IMG/VR virus record: IMGVR_UViG_3300030104_007485
Span: 1 to 26,542 of that record
Source of the DNA: a virus
Strand: one strand, 5' to 3'
Length of the DNA stretch: 26,542 nt
The notes under the pieces are model-generated. The model was not told the origin of the DNA. It saw only the letters and a program-made list of their open reading frames with translations, and ran no database searches. Position 1 is the first letter of the stretch. Each line of letters opens with the position of its first letter. Shown here piece by piece: positions 1 through 6,401 of this stretch. The position numbers were made by a program, and so were the translations under genes.

Positions 1-980
1 AAGTTAGTATCTTCTGCCATGTCTGTTCGAAGTTCGTCTATGAACCTCTCATGACCTTCAGAAAACCTCGACATTGGTTGGTTAGATCGAGACATACCCA
101 TGTAGCCCGGTGGTTCCCGATCAAAATCGTATCGAGCGTCGGGATCCAAGAAACCAGGTTCTGGGCCACCTTTTTGCAGCGGATCTTCTATGGGGCGACT
201 CTTTGCATATTCAACCATATGATCGTCCTCGATCGCCGCGATCTCACGTCGGACCTGCATGTCGTCTGTGACTTTTCCTTCGTCTACACGCTTCGCAAGG
301 TCGTTCATCTTCCTTGCGGCTTCATCAGGGATCTCTTCACCTGCTTCAGTGGCACTCTTCAGCCAACCCTTGGACATGGATTTACCCAACGTCTGTAGGA
401 CTGCAGGCGCAAGGATCAGACCGCCATACAGAGCGGCAGTACCGTAGTCACCCCTTTCGGCGGCATCCACAGACAAGGCAGCATCACCAATGGTGGAAAA
501 AGGCTCTGCAATGCCCTCAGAAGCCTCTGTAGCCGCCGTCCGGATTGCTTCCCGGTCTCCAGACATTACCTTTTTAGCAAACTCAAGAGACCCCTTAGGG
601 TCCGACTGAATCGCCGCTTTAGTTCGTGGGACCACCGTAGCGGCGTCAATCAAAGCACTACCAACCGTCTTACCTAACTCAGGTAAAACTTCGGCTTCTT
701 TGAACATCTCTTTTACTGCTTCTTTTCCTGATTCTCCTACACCGCGCCAAAAGCTCCCCTCGTCACCCACTTCGGCTTTACGTTGTTTTTTTGCCTCAGG
801 GTCTATACGCTCATCAATAGATTTTCGCCAAGCACGACGCTGAGGAAGACTCATGCCTCGCGGCATCTTAAAGCCTCGATACTTCTCGCGAGACTCAAAC
901 TCTTTGCGAGCATCAGGATCGGGAGCCGCAATCTCGTTGTCAGGCTTCGAGGGAAGATCGCTACGAATTTCGTCGGCCAT
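1..980 (-). CDS. Large phage protein of unknown function, C-terminus beyond the left edge
   Basis: An uninterrupted leftward frame of about 326 codons starts at the ATG at 980 and is still open at base 1, so the gene is cut by the window edge. The start follows an AGAGG ribosome site and lies 8 nt after the end of the upstream DUF2589-type gene, as expected within an operon. The protein begins MADEIRSDLPSKPD and its first 80 residues are very charged. A small, alanine/glycine-rich hydrophobic stretch (around ALYGGLILAPAVL, residues 188-200) is followed by an acidic, helical region and a part rich in Pro, Asp and Arg. I do not recognise a family. Its length, composition and place after two small phage-type genes would fit a virion-associated or internal protein, but that is a guess. 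Confidence 0.8.
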   Translation of the reverse strand, partial: MADEIRSDLPSKPDNEIAAPDPDARKEFESREKYRGFKMPRGMSLPQRRAWRKSIDERIDPEAKKQRKAEVGDEGSFWRGVGESGKEAVKEMFKEAEVLPELGKTVGSALIDAATVVPRTKAAIQSDPKGSLEFAKKVMSGDREAIRTAATEASEGIAEPFSTIGDAALSVDAAERGDYGTAALYGGLILAPAVLQTLGKSMSKGWLKSATEAGEEIPDEAARKMNDLAKRVDEGKVTDDMQVRREIAAIEDDHMVEYAKSRPIEDPLQKGGPEPGFLDPDARYDFDREPPGYMGMSRSNQPMSRFSEGHERFIDELRTDMAEDTN

Positions 981-988
981 GACTACCT

Positions 989-1591
989 CTATTTCTTAGC
1001 TGGTGCCGGTACACCCTGAGTGGGTGCAATTGCGTCATTAAGCATATCCAGAACCTTCATAAGACCTTCTGGGGGCCCGTCGTCGCGGGCAACTACTTTA
1101 ACGTCGTACTTGGCGCTGTTGTCGCTCTTGCGGCTGTTCTCGCTGTGGTTGGCCACAGAGCCATGAACAGTAACGTCACAGCTAAAGAGTCCCGCGTTGT
1201 ACTTAGCGTGCGCTGTAAGCTCAGCCTTGGTGTCAGAAGTAGTCTTCGCCGAAGTAGATGACTTTACTTCCATCGTAAAGCGAACCTCAGCCTCTTTCAC
1301 CGATAAACTTGGCGTGTTGATGATAGCCAGAAGAGGAACCTGAAGATCCACCTTCTCCATCGATGTGGTACCATCCGCACCCTGCACCGGTTTGTTGAAA
1401 CTGAAATCGACTGTACGAGCAGTCATTGCACCACTCGTACCAGGATTCAGGCCCACATCTTTAATAAAGTCGGCGGAAGCCTTGGCAAGCAGCGTCTGCG
1501 CTGAACAGGCGGCCTTCAGGGGCCCCCCAATAAGCTGGTCCATGGGAAGACCACCAAACTGGTCTGACATCTTTACAAGTTGATCTGGCAT
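989..1591 (-). CDS. DUF2589-family protein
   Basis: This 200-residue protein has the pattern I associate with DUF2589: an N-terminal GLPMDQLIGGPLKAA segment, a central beta-rich part where VDFSFNKP and VPLLAIINTPSLSV are followed by a strand with EVRFTMEVKSS, and an end with DDGPPEGLMKVLDMLNDAI. The function of the family is not established as far as I know. ATG 1591 follows a TAGGAG ribosome site. It lies 9 nt after a second protein with the same architecture and 8 nt before the edge-truncated gene, so the three are probably one transcript. The Ala/Pro/Lys-rich tail looks disordered. Family assignment is from memory of the motif pattern; function unknown. Confidence 0.8.
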   Translation of the reverse strand: MPDQLVKMSDQFGGLPMDQLIGGPLKAACSAQTLLAKASADFIKDVGLNPGTSGAMTARTVDFSFNKPVQGADGTTSMEKVDLQVPLLAIINTPSLSVKEAEVRFTMEVKSSTSAKTTSDTKAELTAHAKYNAGLFSCDVTVHGSVANHSENSRKSDNSAKYDVKVVARDDGPPEGLMKVLDMLNDAIAPTQGVPAPAKK

Positions 1592-1600
1592 GATGTTCTC

Positions 1601-2095
1601 CTACGGAAGCAGCTTGATTAGCTGGTCATCGATTCTTGCATAACCTTCTGGAGGCTCACTGCCTTTGAAGATCAGCTTGAGTTTAGCAGCATTGCTTTCT
1701 TTTTTAAACCAAGATGGAATATTTGGGCAGGGACGAACCATCAGTTTGCCTTTTTTCTTATCCGCAGTGAGGCCCGATATCTCCACAGACATCTCAACTT
1801 CGAGTTTGTCCACGCGCAAACTCTGCCCAGTCGTGAGGGACTGGAGCGGGACCGGAACTCTTTTTTGTACCAGTACTCCATCTTCCCATGTTGGGATTTC
1901 CATGACGACCATACGAGGTGCATATATGTGTCTTCCGTCGTCATCAGTAACGGGCTCTCCATTCTCATCAACCTTCTGCTCCCAGAACTCTTGATTCATG
2001 ATCGAATCAAGTTCATGACGTTCCGCAATATCGGTCGCGGCTATAACCGCTGATTGGATGGAATGGACTATGTCATCCAAAGAATGATCAGACAT
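1601..2095 (-). CDS. Second DUF2589-like protein, diverged paralogue
   Basis: This 164-residue protein shares three landmarks with the next gene: a central strand pair with VPVPLQSLTTGQSLRVDK and EVEMSVEISG, and an ending SEPPEGYARIDDQLIKLL that matches PPEGLMKVLDMLNDAI. It lacks the GGPLKAA N-terminal segment. Instead it carries a helix and an insert with DENGEPVTDDDGR, which resembles the acidic loop of many phage proteins. ATG 2095 has a GGAG ribosome site. The two genes are probably a tandem duplication that diverged, and their products may form a hetero-oligomer; this is inference. The start lies only 36 bp from the divergent start at 2132, so there is little room for two separate promoters. 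Confidence 0.72.
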   Translation of the reverse strand: MSDHSLDDIVHSIQSAVIAATDIAERHELDSIMNQEFWEQKVDENGEPVTDDDGRHIYAPRMVVMEIPTWEDGVLVQKRVPVPLQSLTTGQSLRVDKLEVEMSVEISGLTADKKKGKLMVRPCPNIPSWFKKESNAAKLKLIFKGSEPPEGYARIDDQLIKLLP

Positions 2096-2131
2096 GGTAT
2101 CTCCGCGTTATGATTGAGTGAAGGTGTTGCA

Positions 2132-2551
2132 ATGAGAAGCTTCTTCAAAGCGTACAAGGACATCCTGGTCTACCACGACTACGGACCCTTGCTGTTGTTC
2201 TGGAATATCGCTGACCTTGCCAACAACCGCGTGCTTTGGATGAGCTACGGCGAGGCCTTGGATGGGGGCAACGAGTGGGCCTACTTTCAATACTGCCTGT
2301 ACTTCGTGGTCGCCTTGGGCATGCTGTTCAGCCTCCCCAACGTACGGTCCTGCTCCCGCTTTGTCGGCACATACCTGCTTCTGTACATCTTCTCCACCAC
2401 CCGTTTCTTGGTCAACGTGTTTAGTGACCCTGAGTTTGCCGCTGGTGACGTTGGTCGCAGCTTGGTTGTTACGGGCGTGTACTTTACCCTGTGGGTTTGG
2501 ATATACGTTAAAATGCGTATGGAAGTAATGCACAAGGATCTCCGTGGATAA
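2132..2551 (+). CDS. Multi-span membrane protein, possible lysis-cassette component
   Basis: A 139-residue protein with at least three strong hydrophobic segments, at about residues 49-69 (around FVVALGMLFSL), 77-95 (TYLLLYIFSTTRFLV) and 110-130 (LVVTGVYFTLWVWIYV), plus a weaker one at 16-30. I chose ATG 2132, preceded by GAAGG at good spacing, over a TTG 18 nt upstream. Its stop overlaps the GTG start of the next gene, so the two are coupled. The pair runs rightward inside an otherwise leftward region. A small multi-span protein followed by a one-span coiled-coil protein is a common layout for phage holin-type genes, but no holin family is recognised, so lysis is only a hypothesis. Confidence 0.72.
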   Translation: MRSFFKAYKDILVYHDYGPLLLFWNIADLANNRVLWMSYGEALDGGNEWAYFQYCLYFVVALGMLFSLPNVRSCSRFVGTYLLLYIFSTTRFLVNVFSDPEFAAGDVGRSLVVTGVYFTLWVWIYVKMRMEVMHKDLRG

Positions 2552-2849
2552 ACCAACTACTGCCGCTGCAATCGTTGCCGCCGTCACAGGTTTAGTCAGT
2601 GCAGGCGCGTTTAAGTTTTACGAGTTTATGATTAAGCAGAAGAGAGAAAAGCAAGTAGAAGAGAAAGCTGAGCAAACGCTGTACCGTGACGATTTAATAA
2701 AGCGAGTTGAAAAGTTAGAGCAAGAGCGTGATGAGCACCTGCAGCAGATCATCGACCTGATGACCGAAGTAGCGGGACTCAAAGTAGAAGTGGACTACGT
2801 CAAACGCGAGAACGAAATCTTGAAACTCAAGATCGACGCACTACGGTAA
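2544..2849 (+). CDS. Single-span membrane protein with C-terminal coiled coil
   Basis: This 101-residue protein begins at GTG 2544, which overlaps the end of the preceding membrane-protein gene by 8 nt and has AAGGA upstream. Residues 6-30 are a membrane helix (AAIVAAVTGLVSAGAF). The rest is highly charged, with heptad-like Leu/Ile spacing in VEKLEQERDEHLQQI and VDYVKRENEILKLKIDAL, so it should form a coiled coil. The layout resembles some phage holins, inner-membrane spanins or tail-assembly helpers. The stop lies 4 nt from the convergent stop of the FmdB-like gene. Function is inferred only from topology and its partner gene. Confidence 0.75.
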   Translation: MDKPTTAAAIVAAVTGLVSAGAFKFYEFMIKQKREKQVEEKAEQTLYRDDLIKRVEKLEQERDEHLQQIIDLMTEVAGLKVEVDYVKRENEILKLKIDALR

Positions 2850-2853
2850 ATAC

Positions 2854-3039
2854 CTATGTTTCTTTCAACCCATAGTTGTCTTTTGCCCAACCAGATCCCT
2901 TCAACGAAAAGTTGGTTGCAACAATCTGTTTTTTCATTTCACATAAACAGTCTTTACATGAAGGTGTGGGGCCCCCAAAAGGCATAAGGACCTCTATTTT
3001 TTGCCCACAATCTTCACATTTAAACACATATAAAGGCAT
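2854..3039 (-). CDS. FmdB-type zinc-ribbon protein
   Basis: This 61-residue protein starts MPLYVFKCEDCG and has two CxxC pairs (Cys8/Cys11 and Cys28/Cys31) separated by MPFGGPTPS, followed by VATNFSLKGSGWAKDNYG. This is the pattern of the FmdB-family zinc ribbon (often annotated as a putative regulatory protein, FmdB family), whose molecular role is mostly undefined. I chose ATG 3039 because family members begin with MP-Y directly before the first Cys; a GTG 12 nt upstream is possible but adds MRFY. It is the last gene of the leftward run from 4059. The ribosome site is weak (GAGA). Confidence 0.85.
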   Translation of the reverse strand: MPLYVFKCEDCGQKIEVLMPFGGPTPSCKDCLCEMKKQIVATNFSLKGSGWAKDNYGLKET

Positions 3040-3070
3040 ATAAAATCTCACACTAAACAGTCTAATTGTA

Positions 3071-3445
3071 CTAAGTGTCGTCTTGGATATGACGCCCGAT
3101 TAGTATTTCGGTGTCACTACCCGTCTCCGACGGCACCTCAAGGCCGTCCATAGGATAACGGACGCCTATCGGCTGCAGAGTAAACGACGCGATTAACGGG
3201 GTATTGGGGCCCTCCCAGCAACCCTCAACGTTAAAACAGAAATAGTCCTCCGCAACCTCCCGAGTTGCGCCAGAATCCATCAATATCTGGATGCATTTCT
3301 CCCGATCGTACAAAGCAAGCGGCAATGTGGACGAACGAGACGCAATACCCACCAACGCATCCTCAAATCCCTCGTACATTAGGGCTTCAGGGTTCAATTC
3401 TTCCAAAAAATCCGCGATTTCCTGCGATTTGGGCGAATCTTTCAT
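3071..3445 (-). CDS. Conserved small phage protein of unknown function
   Basis: A 124-residue acidic protein. I know closely similar sequences as unannotated phage proteins, with the series NPEALMYEGFEDALVGIA, then an ALYDREKCIQILM stretch, then EVAEDYFCFNVEGCWEGPNTP; no function is established. ATG 3445 overlaps the stop of the upstream RHH-like gene (ATGA), with GGTGG as ribosome site. An in-frame GTG at 3454 is less likely. The C-terminal 30 residues (after IGVRYPMDGLEVP) are specific to this copy and acidic. Translational coupling suggests the same transcript as the RHH-like gene. Confidence 0.82.
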   Translation of the reverse strand: MKDSPKSQEIADFLEELNPEALMYEGFEDALVGIASRSSTLPLALYDREKCIQILMDSGATREVAEDYFCFNVEGCWEGPNTPLIASFTLQPIGVRYPMDGLEVPSETGSDTEILIGRHIQDDT

Positions 3446-4059
3446 GCTGACCACCCATGAGGAATCATATGACCTGGACCATACGGGGTATTTTGCACAT
3501 TTAACTCCTTACCGTTGCGATCGGCCTTCTTATAGGACGGATAGTCCTGCAACGCGGGGTCAGGACTCCAATAAAACGCAATAACCTCCTCCCCAACACG
3601 GCCCCAATAGCGATTCCACCCACCTTTTTTGTAGTAATTGTCGATATCTACGTGCTCAGAAGGAATTCGCTCCCCAGAACTCCACATATTCCAGCCCTCA
3701 GGAAGACCAAACAAGCCATCCTCGCCCAATTCCGACATATCTGCCCCCTCAGAAACCCCGTTTGCTGGTGAGGAAGGAGAAGAGTCAACGTTCGGGAGCG
3801 GAATCGCAAGCGGTGGGGGCGGCGCAACCTCCCCCGATAGGTCCTGCGGCGTGTCAGGTGCCGGTTTTTCAGGCACCGCCGCCTCCATGGCAGTCAATCC
3901 ACGCAATAATGCGACCCGAGACACCAGACGACGGTCTACCTCAACGCCAAACTCCCTGGCTGCAGCCGATTCGGCCACTATAGGGACCAGTTCATCTAAG
4001 CGTTTGAGCGTTAATGCGTCTAAGTTGAGTTTGATCTCTGCAGATTTGGGTCGTGGCAT
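3442..4059 (-). CDS. Possible ribbon-helix-helix DNA-binding protein with long linker and C-terminal domain
   Basis: The 205-residue protein begins MPRPKSAEIKLNLDALTL followed by KRLDELVPIVAE. This is a short basic strand and two helices that resemble a CopG/Arc-type ribbon-helix-helix fold. Residues 70-125 are a Pro/Ser-rich, probably disordered linker. The C-terminal part, with GWNMWSSGERIPSEHVD, YYKKGGWNRYWGRVG and FYWSPDPALQDYPSYKKAD, is aromatic-rich and looks like a separate small domain. ATG 4059 follows GAGGACC; an upstream in-frame start would add 23 poorly supported residues. It is the first gene of the leftward run, and the palindrome TACCACTGTGGTA lies 63 nt upstream, which would suit autoregulation. 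The RHH call is by pattern only. Confidence 0.7.
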   Translation of the reverse strand: MPRPKSAEIKLNLDALTLKRLDELVPIVAESAAAREFGVEVDRRLVSRVALLRGLTAMEAAVPEKPAPDTPQDLSGEVAPPPPLAIPLPNVDSSPSSPANGVSEGADMSELGEDGLFGLPEGWNMWSSGERIPSEHVDIDNYYKKGGWNRYWGRVGEEVIAFYWSPDPALQDYPSYKKADRNGKELNVQNTPYGPGHMIPHGWSA

Positions 4060-4122
4060 AGCGGTCCTCGATAGGTTGGACAAGAAAAGTACCACGTAAA
4101 GGCCATCGTGGCAAGGCGGTAA

Positions 4123-4135
4123 TACCACTGTGGTA
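4123..4135. promoter_or_regulatory. Palindrome TACCACTGTGGTA, candidate operator (copy 1)
   Basis: A perfect 6-bp inverted repeat with a single central base lies in the leader of the RHH-like gene, 63 nt before its ATG. A half-site TACCAC occurs at 4090-4095. The identical 13-mer occurs at 17152-17164, also 63 nt before a leftward gene. The operator role is inferred from symmetry and position. Confidence 0.5.
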
Positions 4136-4274
4136 AGGCAGTTGGGAAAAGGTCCTGGTCGGGAAAACGGTCCTCGGCATTAGGGGAGGTACGACTAACG
4201 AATGGCATACCCTCCCCCCCTCCACTATCAACCTCCGGTTCCGGAATTATACGTAGTGCAACGACAAACGGCGG

Positions 4275-4440
4275 GTGGCGGATCGGATCTTCCGGCAGAG
4301 ACAAAGTTGATCCACTCCCAGCGGCGGGGTGGCGGATTGATCGTTGTTCCGGTATCGAGGCGTGGCAGGTTCAGCCTTGTGGCGGATTCAGCGCGTGGCG
4401 GTTTCATCGTTCCGGCATATCGATTGCTGTGGCGGATTGA
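4275..4440 (+). repeat. Iteron-like array of GTGGCGGATT repeats
   Basis: Six copies of GTGGCRGRTTSA-like sequence begin at 4275, 4329, 4362, 4379, 4395 and 4429. A second motif, TTCCGG, sits at 4290, 4347 and 4410 between some of them. Taken together the motifs from 4329 on follow one another at 18, 15, 17, 16, 15 and 19 bp, close to one and a half helical turns. There is no convincing coding frame here. Arrays of this kind usually bind a replication initiator, regulator or packaging protein; which one cannot be told from sequence. Confidence 0.6.
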
Positions 4441-4600
4441 ACCAATCAACCGCAGCCCGTATCGCTACCGACTCTACGGAACGAACCAAAGGACATCTTC
4501 ACTCGCTGGGAAACGCTCTGAATTCTGGCTTCTTTTCTGGACCGGCAAACCTACCCTCGCTTCGCTCGGCCCACGACGTTGCTTGCACTGAGCCTTCTTT

Positions 4601-4692
4601 CGATCTGATCGATCGATTAGCCTGGTCGGCTAACCAGAAGACCAAGTTGATGATCAGGGTCAGGCTGATCATCAATCAGTTGATCAAGTCGC
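4601..4692. promoter_or_regulatory. GATC-rich palindromic cluster with 11-bp perfect inverted repeat
   Basis: GATC occurs six times within about 90 bp. At the centre, TTGATGATCAG (4647-4657) and CTGATCATCAA (4665-4675) form a perfect 11-bp inverted repeat around a 7-nt loop. It is flanked by smaller hairpins (CTGGT/ACCAG at 4622-4637) and the palindrome TTGATCAA. The cluster follows the repeat array at 4275-4440 in the gap between the leftward and rightward gene blocks, so it may belong to an origin, packaging site or major regulatory region. Confidence 0.45.
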
Positions 4693-4813
4693 ATGGGGTG
4701 ACCAAACAAGTTTGGCCATCCGGTCTATCTGGTGGCATATCCGGACACTATTCCTGTTGCGCTGCTATATGGGATGAAGTCCAAAACGTACGTAGTTTTT
4801 CGTGCTTCCTGTC

Positions 4814-5032
4814 TTATTTATAAGGAAAAAGCCTACGCTTCATCCCCGCAGCGCGAAGGACTCTCCTTAATGTTGGTCCGTGCGTGTGAAAAATCTCAGC
4901 AATCATTTCTAGCGAAATGAGTCGGGCCGCAGGCGCAGGTACTCGATTCCGCCTGGGGCGGCGGGCTTCGGAGTCGCTAAAGCGACCTTTGTTTTTTGCC
5001 GGGATTACGACCCGGAATCGAGTCTTTTGCAT
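4814..5032 (-). CDS. Small helix-turn-helix protein (tentative)
   Basis: A 72-residue basic ORF. Its last third, with ISLEMIAEIFHTHGPTLRRV followed by LRAAGMKRR, matches the spacing of a resolvase- or MerR-like helix-turn-helix (helix, turn at HTHGP, recognition helix). The N-terminal part is rich in Arg, Lys and Pro. The ribosome site is poor (GCGGAAAAA). A rightward terminator hairpin and an inverted repeat lie within its coding sequence, which weakens the case. It is the only plausible gene in the 1.2-kb region between the leftward and rightward blocks, and a regulator of that region would fit there. It may be a degraded or chance ORF. Confidence 0.45.
   Translation of the reverse strand: MQKTRFRVVIPAKNKGRFSDSEARRPRRNRVPAPAARLISLEMIAEIFHTHGPTLRRVLRAAGMKRRLFPYK
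4941..5023. repeat. 11-bp inverted repeat flanking a terminator hairpin
   Basis: ACTCGATTCCG at 4941-4951 and CGGAATCGAGT at 5013-5023 are perfect reverse complements separated by 61 bp. The interval contains the hairpin and T-run at 4973-4997. The arms could close a larger RNA structure or mark ends of a small inserted segment. Both arms are inside the small leftward HTH ORF. Confidence 0.5.
4973..4997 (+). terminator. Intrinsic terminator
   Basis: GTCGC-TAAA-GCGAC is a perfect 5-bp stem, followed immediately by CTTTGTTTTTT. The orientation ends rightward transcripts that enter the gap from the left, before the 5307 gene. No rightward gene is seen just upstream, so it would insulate the rightward block or end a short leader RNA from the repeat region. 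Confidence 0.6.
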
Positions 5033-5076
5033 AGAGATTTTTCCGCACTACTACTACTAAGAAAGACGCTTTCAAC

Positions 5077-5117
5077 AATGAACTCCTTTCCCCCCGACTG
5101 TGAGAAAGGAGTTCATT
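5077..5117 (+). promoter_or_regulatory. Strong leader hairpin containing an SD-like sequence
   Basis: AATGAACTCCTTTC (5077-5090) and GAAAGGAGTTCATT (5104-5117) form a perfect 14-bp stem with a 13-nt loop rich in C. The 3' arm carries AAAGGAG, an excellent ribosome site that would be sequestered when folded. There is no T-run, so it is not a simple terminator. It lies 190 nt before the 5307 gene and may be a leader control element or RNase III site. Confidence 0.5.
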
Positions 5118-5230
5118 ATCTTGTTGTCAGTGTCATTGCTCAGCCAGTCGAAAGCTTGCAAGAGATTCGATTGTTTAAGCTCTATAGTCTGCATTGTTTC
5201 ATTCGTAATGAGCTGTTTTTCTCATATCCA

Positions 5231-5252
5231 AATCAATGACTTGTCATTGATT
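5231..5252. promoter_or_regulatory. 10-bp palindrome, candidate operator
   Basis: AATCAATGAC and GTCATTGATT are perfect reverse complements separated by TT. The 22-bp symmetric site is AT-rich and lies about 55 bp upstream of the ATG at 5307. A 5-bp hairpin GTGGG-AAAA-CCCAC follows at 5264-5277. The symmetry suits a dimeric repressor. No clear -35/-10 pair could be assigned beside it. Confidence 0.5.
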
Positions 5253-5306
5253 CTCAACACAGGGTGGGAAAACCCACTCAACAATACTCCAAAAGGAAGT
5301 GCAACC

Positions 5307-6068
5307 ATGAAAGGTAAACAAAAACTCACAGCTAACCAAGAACGCATCCAAACCTTGATTGCGTTTATCAAAGCTCGTCTACTCGTCTTCTTGGAAGAGC
5401 CGGGCCGTCTCTGGGCCGACACACCAACCAACCGCGAATGCGTTCGCCGTAAGGTAAAGGGGTGCGCCATCCAGTTCGGTCCGCGTCTCAACCAAACCGC
5501 TGAATCCGATGTCATTTACAAGTTCGAACTTGGCATGCTGATGTATGTTCCTCGCGCCGACATGGACCTGAACATCGACCTCGACGACTTCTTCTCAACA
5601 GGAGAGCAATACACCGGAGAGACACATCTCCACCTTTTCGTACCTTGGTCGACTTGGATGATGGTGGTGAAGCGAGTCGTCATGGGCATCGCGGACAGAG
5701 ATGGCAACAAACTCAGTGAGACCAACCATCTCCGGCAACTCGCCAGCCTCGCTCGAGTCTTGCGCCACATCGAGACCATCTCTTGTTGGCAGAACGAAGG
5801 AGTCAACACCCAAACGGGTGAAGCCTTCCTCTACAAGTGGCCCGCCGAGGTGGCTCACTTCCCCAACGCCTACCACAGGTTCGAACTGAACGAGAGGGCA
5901 TACGATGGTGATTGGTACAACGCGTTCGGTACCGGATACGTTGCCAACCCCGACAAAGCTGAACCCACCAACTTCGACGACCCGGTTCACCCCGATGACG
6001 CGAAGCGTGAGGTTGCCAAGGAGTTGCGTCGTCAGCGCACCCAAGACTTCTTCAACCAAGAACTGTAA
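5307..6068 (+). CDS. Phage protein of unknown function, first gene of the rightward block
   Basis: A 253-residue soluble protein starting MKGKQKLTANQERIQTL, with AAAGGAAG ahead of ATG 5307. The frame stays open for 69 codons upstream to a GTG at 5100, but that stretch overlaps strong inverted repeats and lacks the codon pattern of the gene. I recognise no family. Visible features are an Asp-rich segment around ADMDLNIDLDDFF, an aromatic core with THLHLFVPWSTWMM, and an acidic/basic C-terminal helix with DDAKREVAKELRRQRTQ. A strong intrinsic terminator follows at 6088-6120, so it is probably transcribed as a single gene under the control signals at 5077-5277. A regulatory or early takeover role is possible but unsupported. 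Confidence 0.85.
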   Translation: MKGKQKLTANQERIQTLIAFIKARLLVFLEEPGRLWADTPTNRECVRRKVKGCAIQFGPRLNQTAESDVIYKFELGMLMYVPRADMDLNIDLDDFFSTGEQYTGETHLHLFVPWSTWMMVVKRVVMGIADRDGNKLSETNHLRQLASLARVLRHIETISCWQNEGVNTQTGEAFLYKWPAEVAHFPNAYHRFELNERAYDGDWYNAFGTGYVANPDKAEPTNFDDPVHPDDAKREVAKELRRQRTQDFFNQEL

Positions 6069-6087
6069 GTTCGACTTACGCCTTCTG

Positions 6088-6120
6088 CCTCGGGTCGCTT
6101 CGGCGATCCGGGGCTTTTTT
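6088..6120 (+). terminator. Intrinsic terminator after the 5307 gene
   Basis: CCTCGGGTCGC and GCGATCCGGGG pair over 11 positions (two G-T wobbles) around a TTCG tetraloop, followed by CTTTTTT. This is a textbook rightward terminator 19 nt after the stop codon. Confidence 0.9.
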
Positions 6121-6149
6121 CCGGTCGCCCGTGCAAAGGAGTCATTGCC

Positions 6150-6401
6150 ATGACCTTCTATTCCATTGATACATTATTCGTCATGGTCACAACAATCGTC
6201 TCACCGCACGCAACACAGGTGGCTTCCACAAACTCACCGGCAATCCGAACGCGCGCACCTTGGAACTCACTGGTACTCCCAACACTCCAACCCCGATCCT
6301 CGGTGACGGGGCGAACGGGGGCACAGCACTGGACTTACCATTCAGAGTACTGGGCATTTTTCATTTTTACTTTTTCTCTTTTATCTTTTTCTAAGGTGTA
6401 A
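6150..6401 (+). CDS. Small gene, probably frameshifted or misread
   Basis: ATG 6150 has a good AAAGGAG ribosome site and opens an 83-codon frame. After about 12 codons, however, the protein turns into Ser/Thr/Pro-rich sequence typical of an out-of-frame reading. The overlapping frame one base back (open from 6170, stop TAA 6392-6394) shows the C-ending codons of the neighbouring genes and reads HGHNNRLTARNTGGFHKLTG, then a TPNTPTPILGDGANGG stretch, ending in a Phe-rich tail. That frame has no ATG of its own because TGA at 6167-6169 blocks it. The likely explanations are a one-base indel, a programmed shift near 6180, or a decayed gene. No family recognised. Confidence 0.35.
   Translation: MTFYSIDTLFVMVTTIVSPHATQVASTNSPAIRTRAPWNSLVLPTLQPRSSVTGRTGAQHWTYHSEYWAFFIFTFSLLSFSKV

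Noticed and set aside
51-1019. Several rightward ORFs of 60-115 codons
   Set aside because: They are antisense to the long open leftward frame from 980, which has a ribosome site and coherent protein composition.
4202-4591. 129-codon rightward ORF across the repeat array
   Set aside because: Composition is low-quality (Pro/Arg/Gly shadows of the repeats), with no ribosome site; the repeats themselves explain the open frame.
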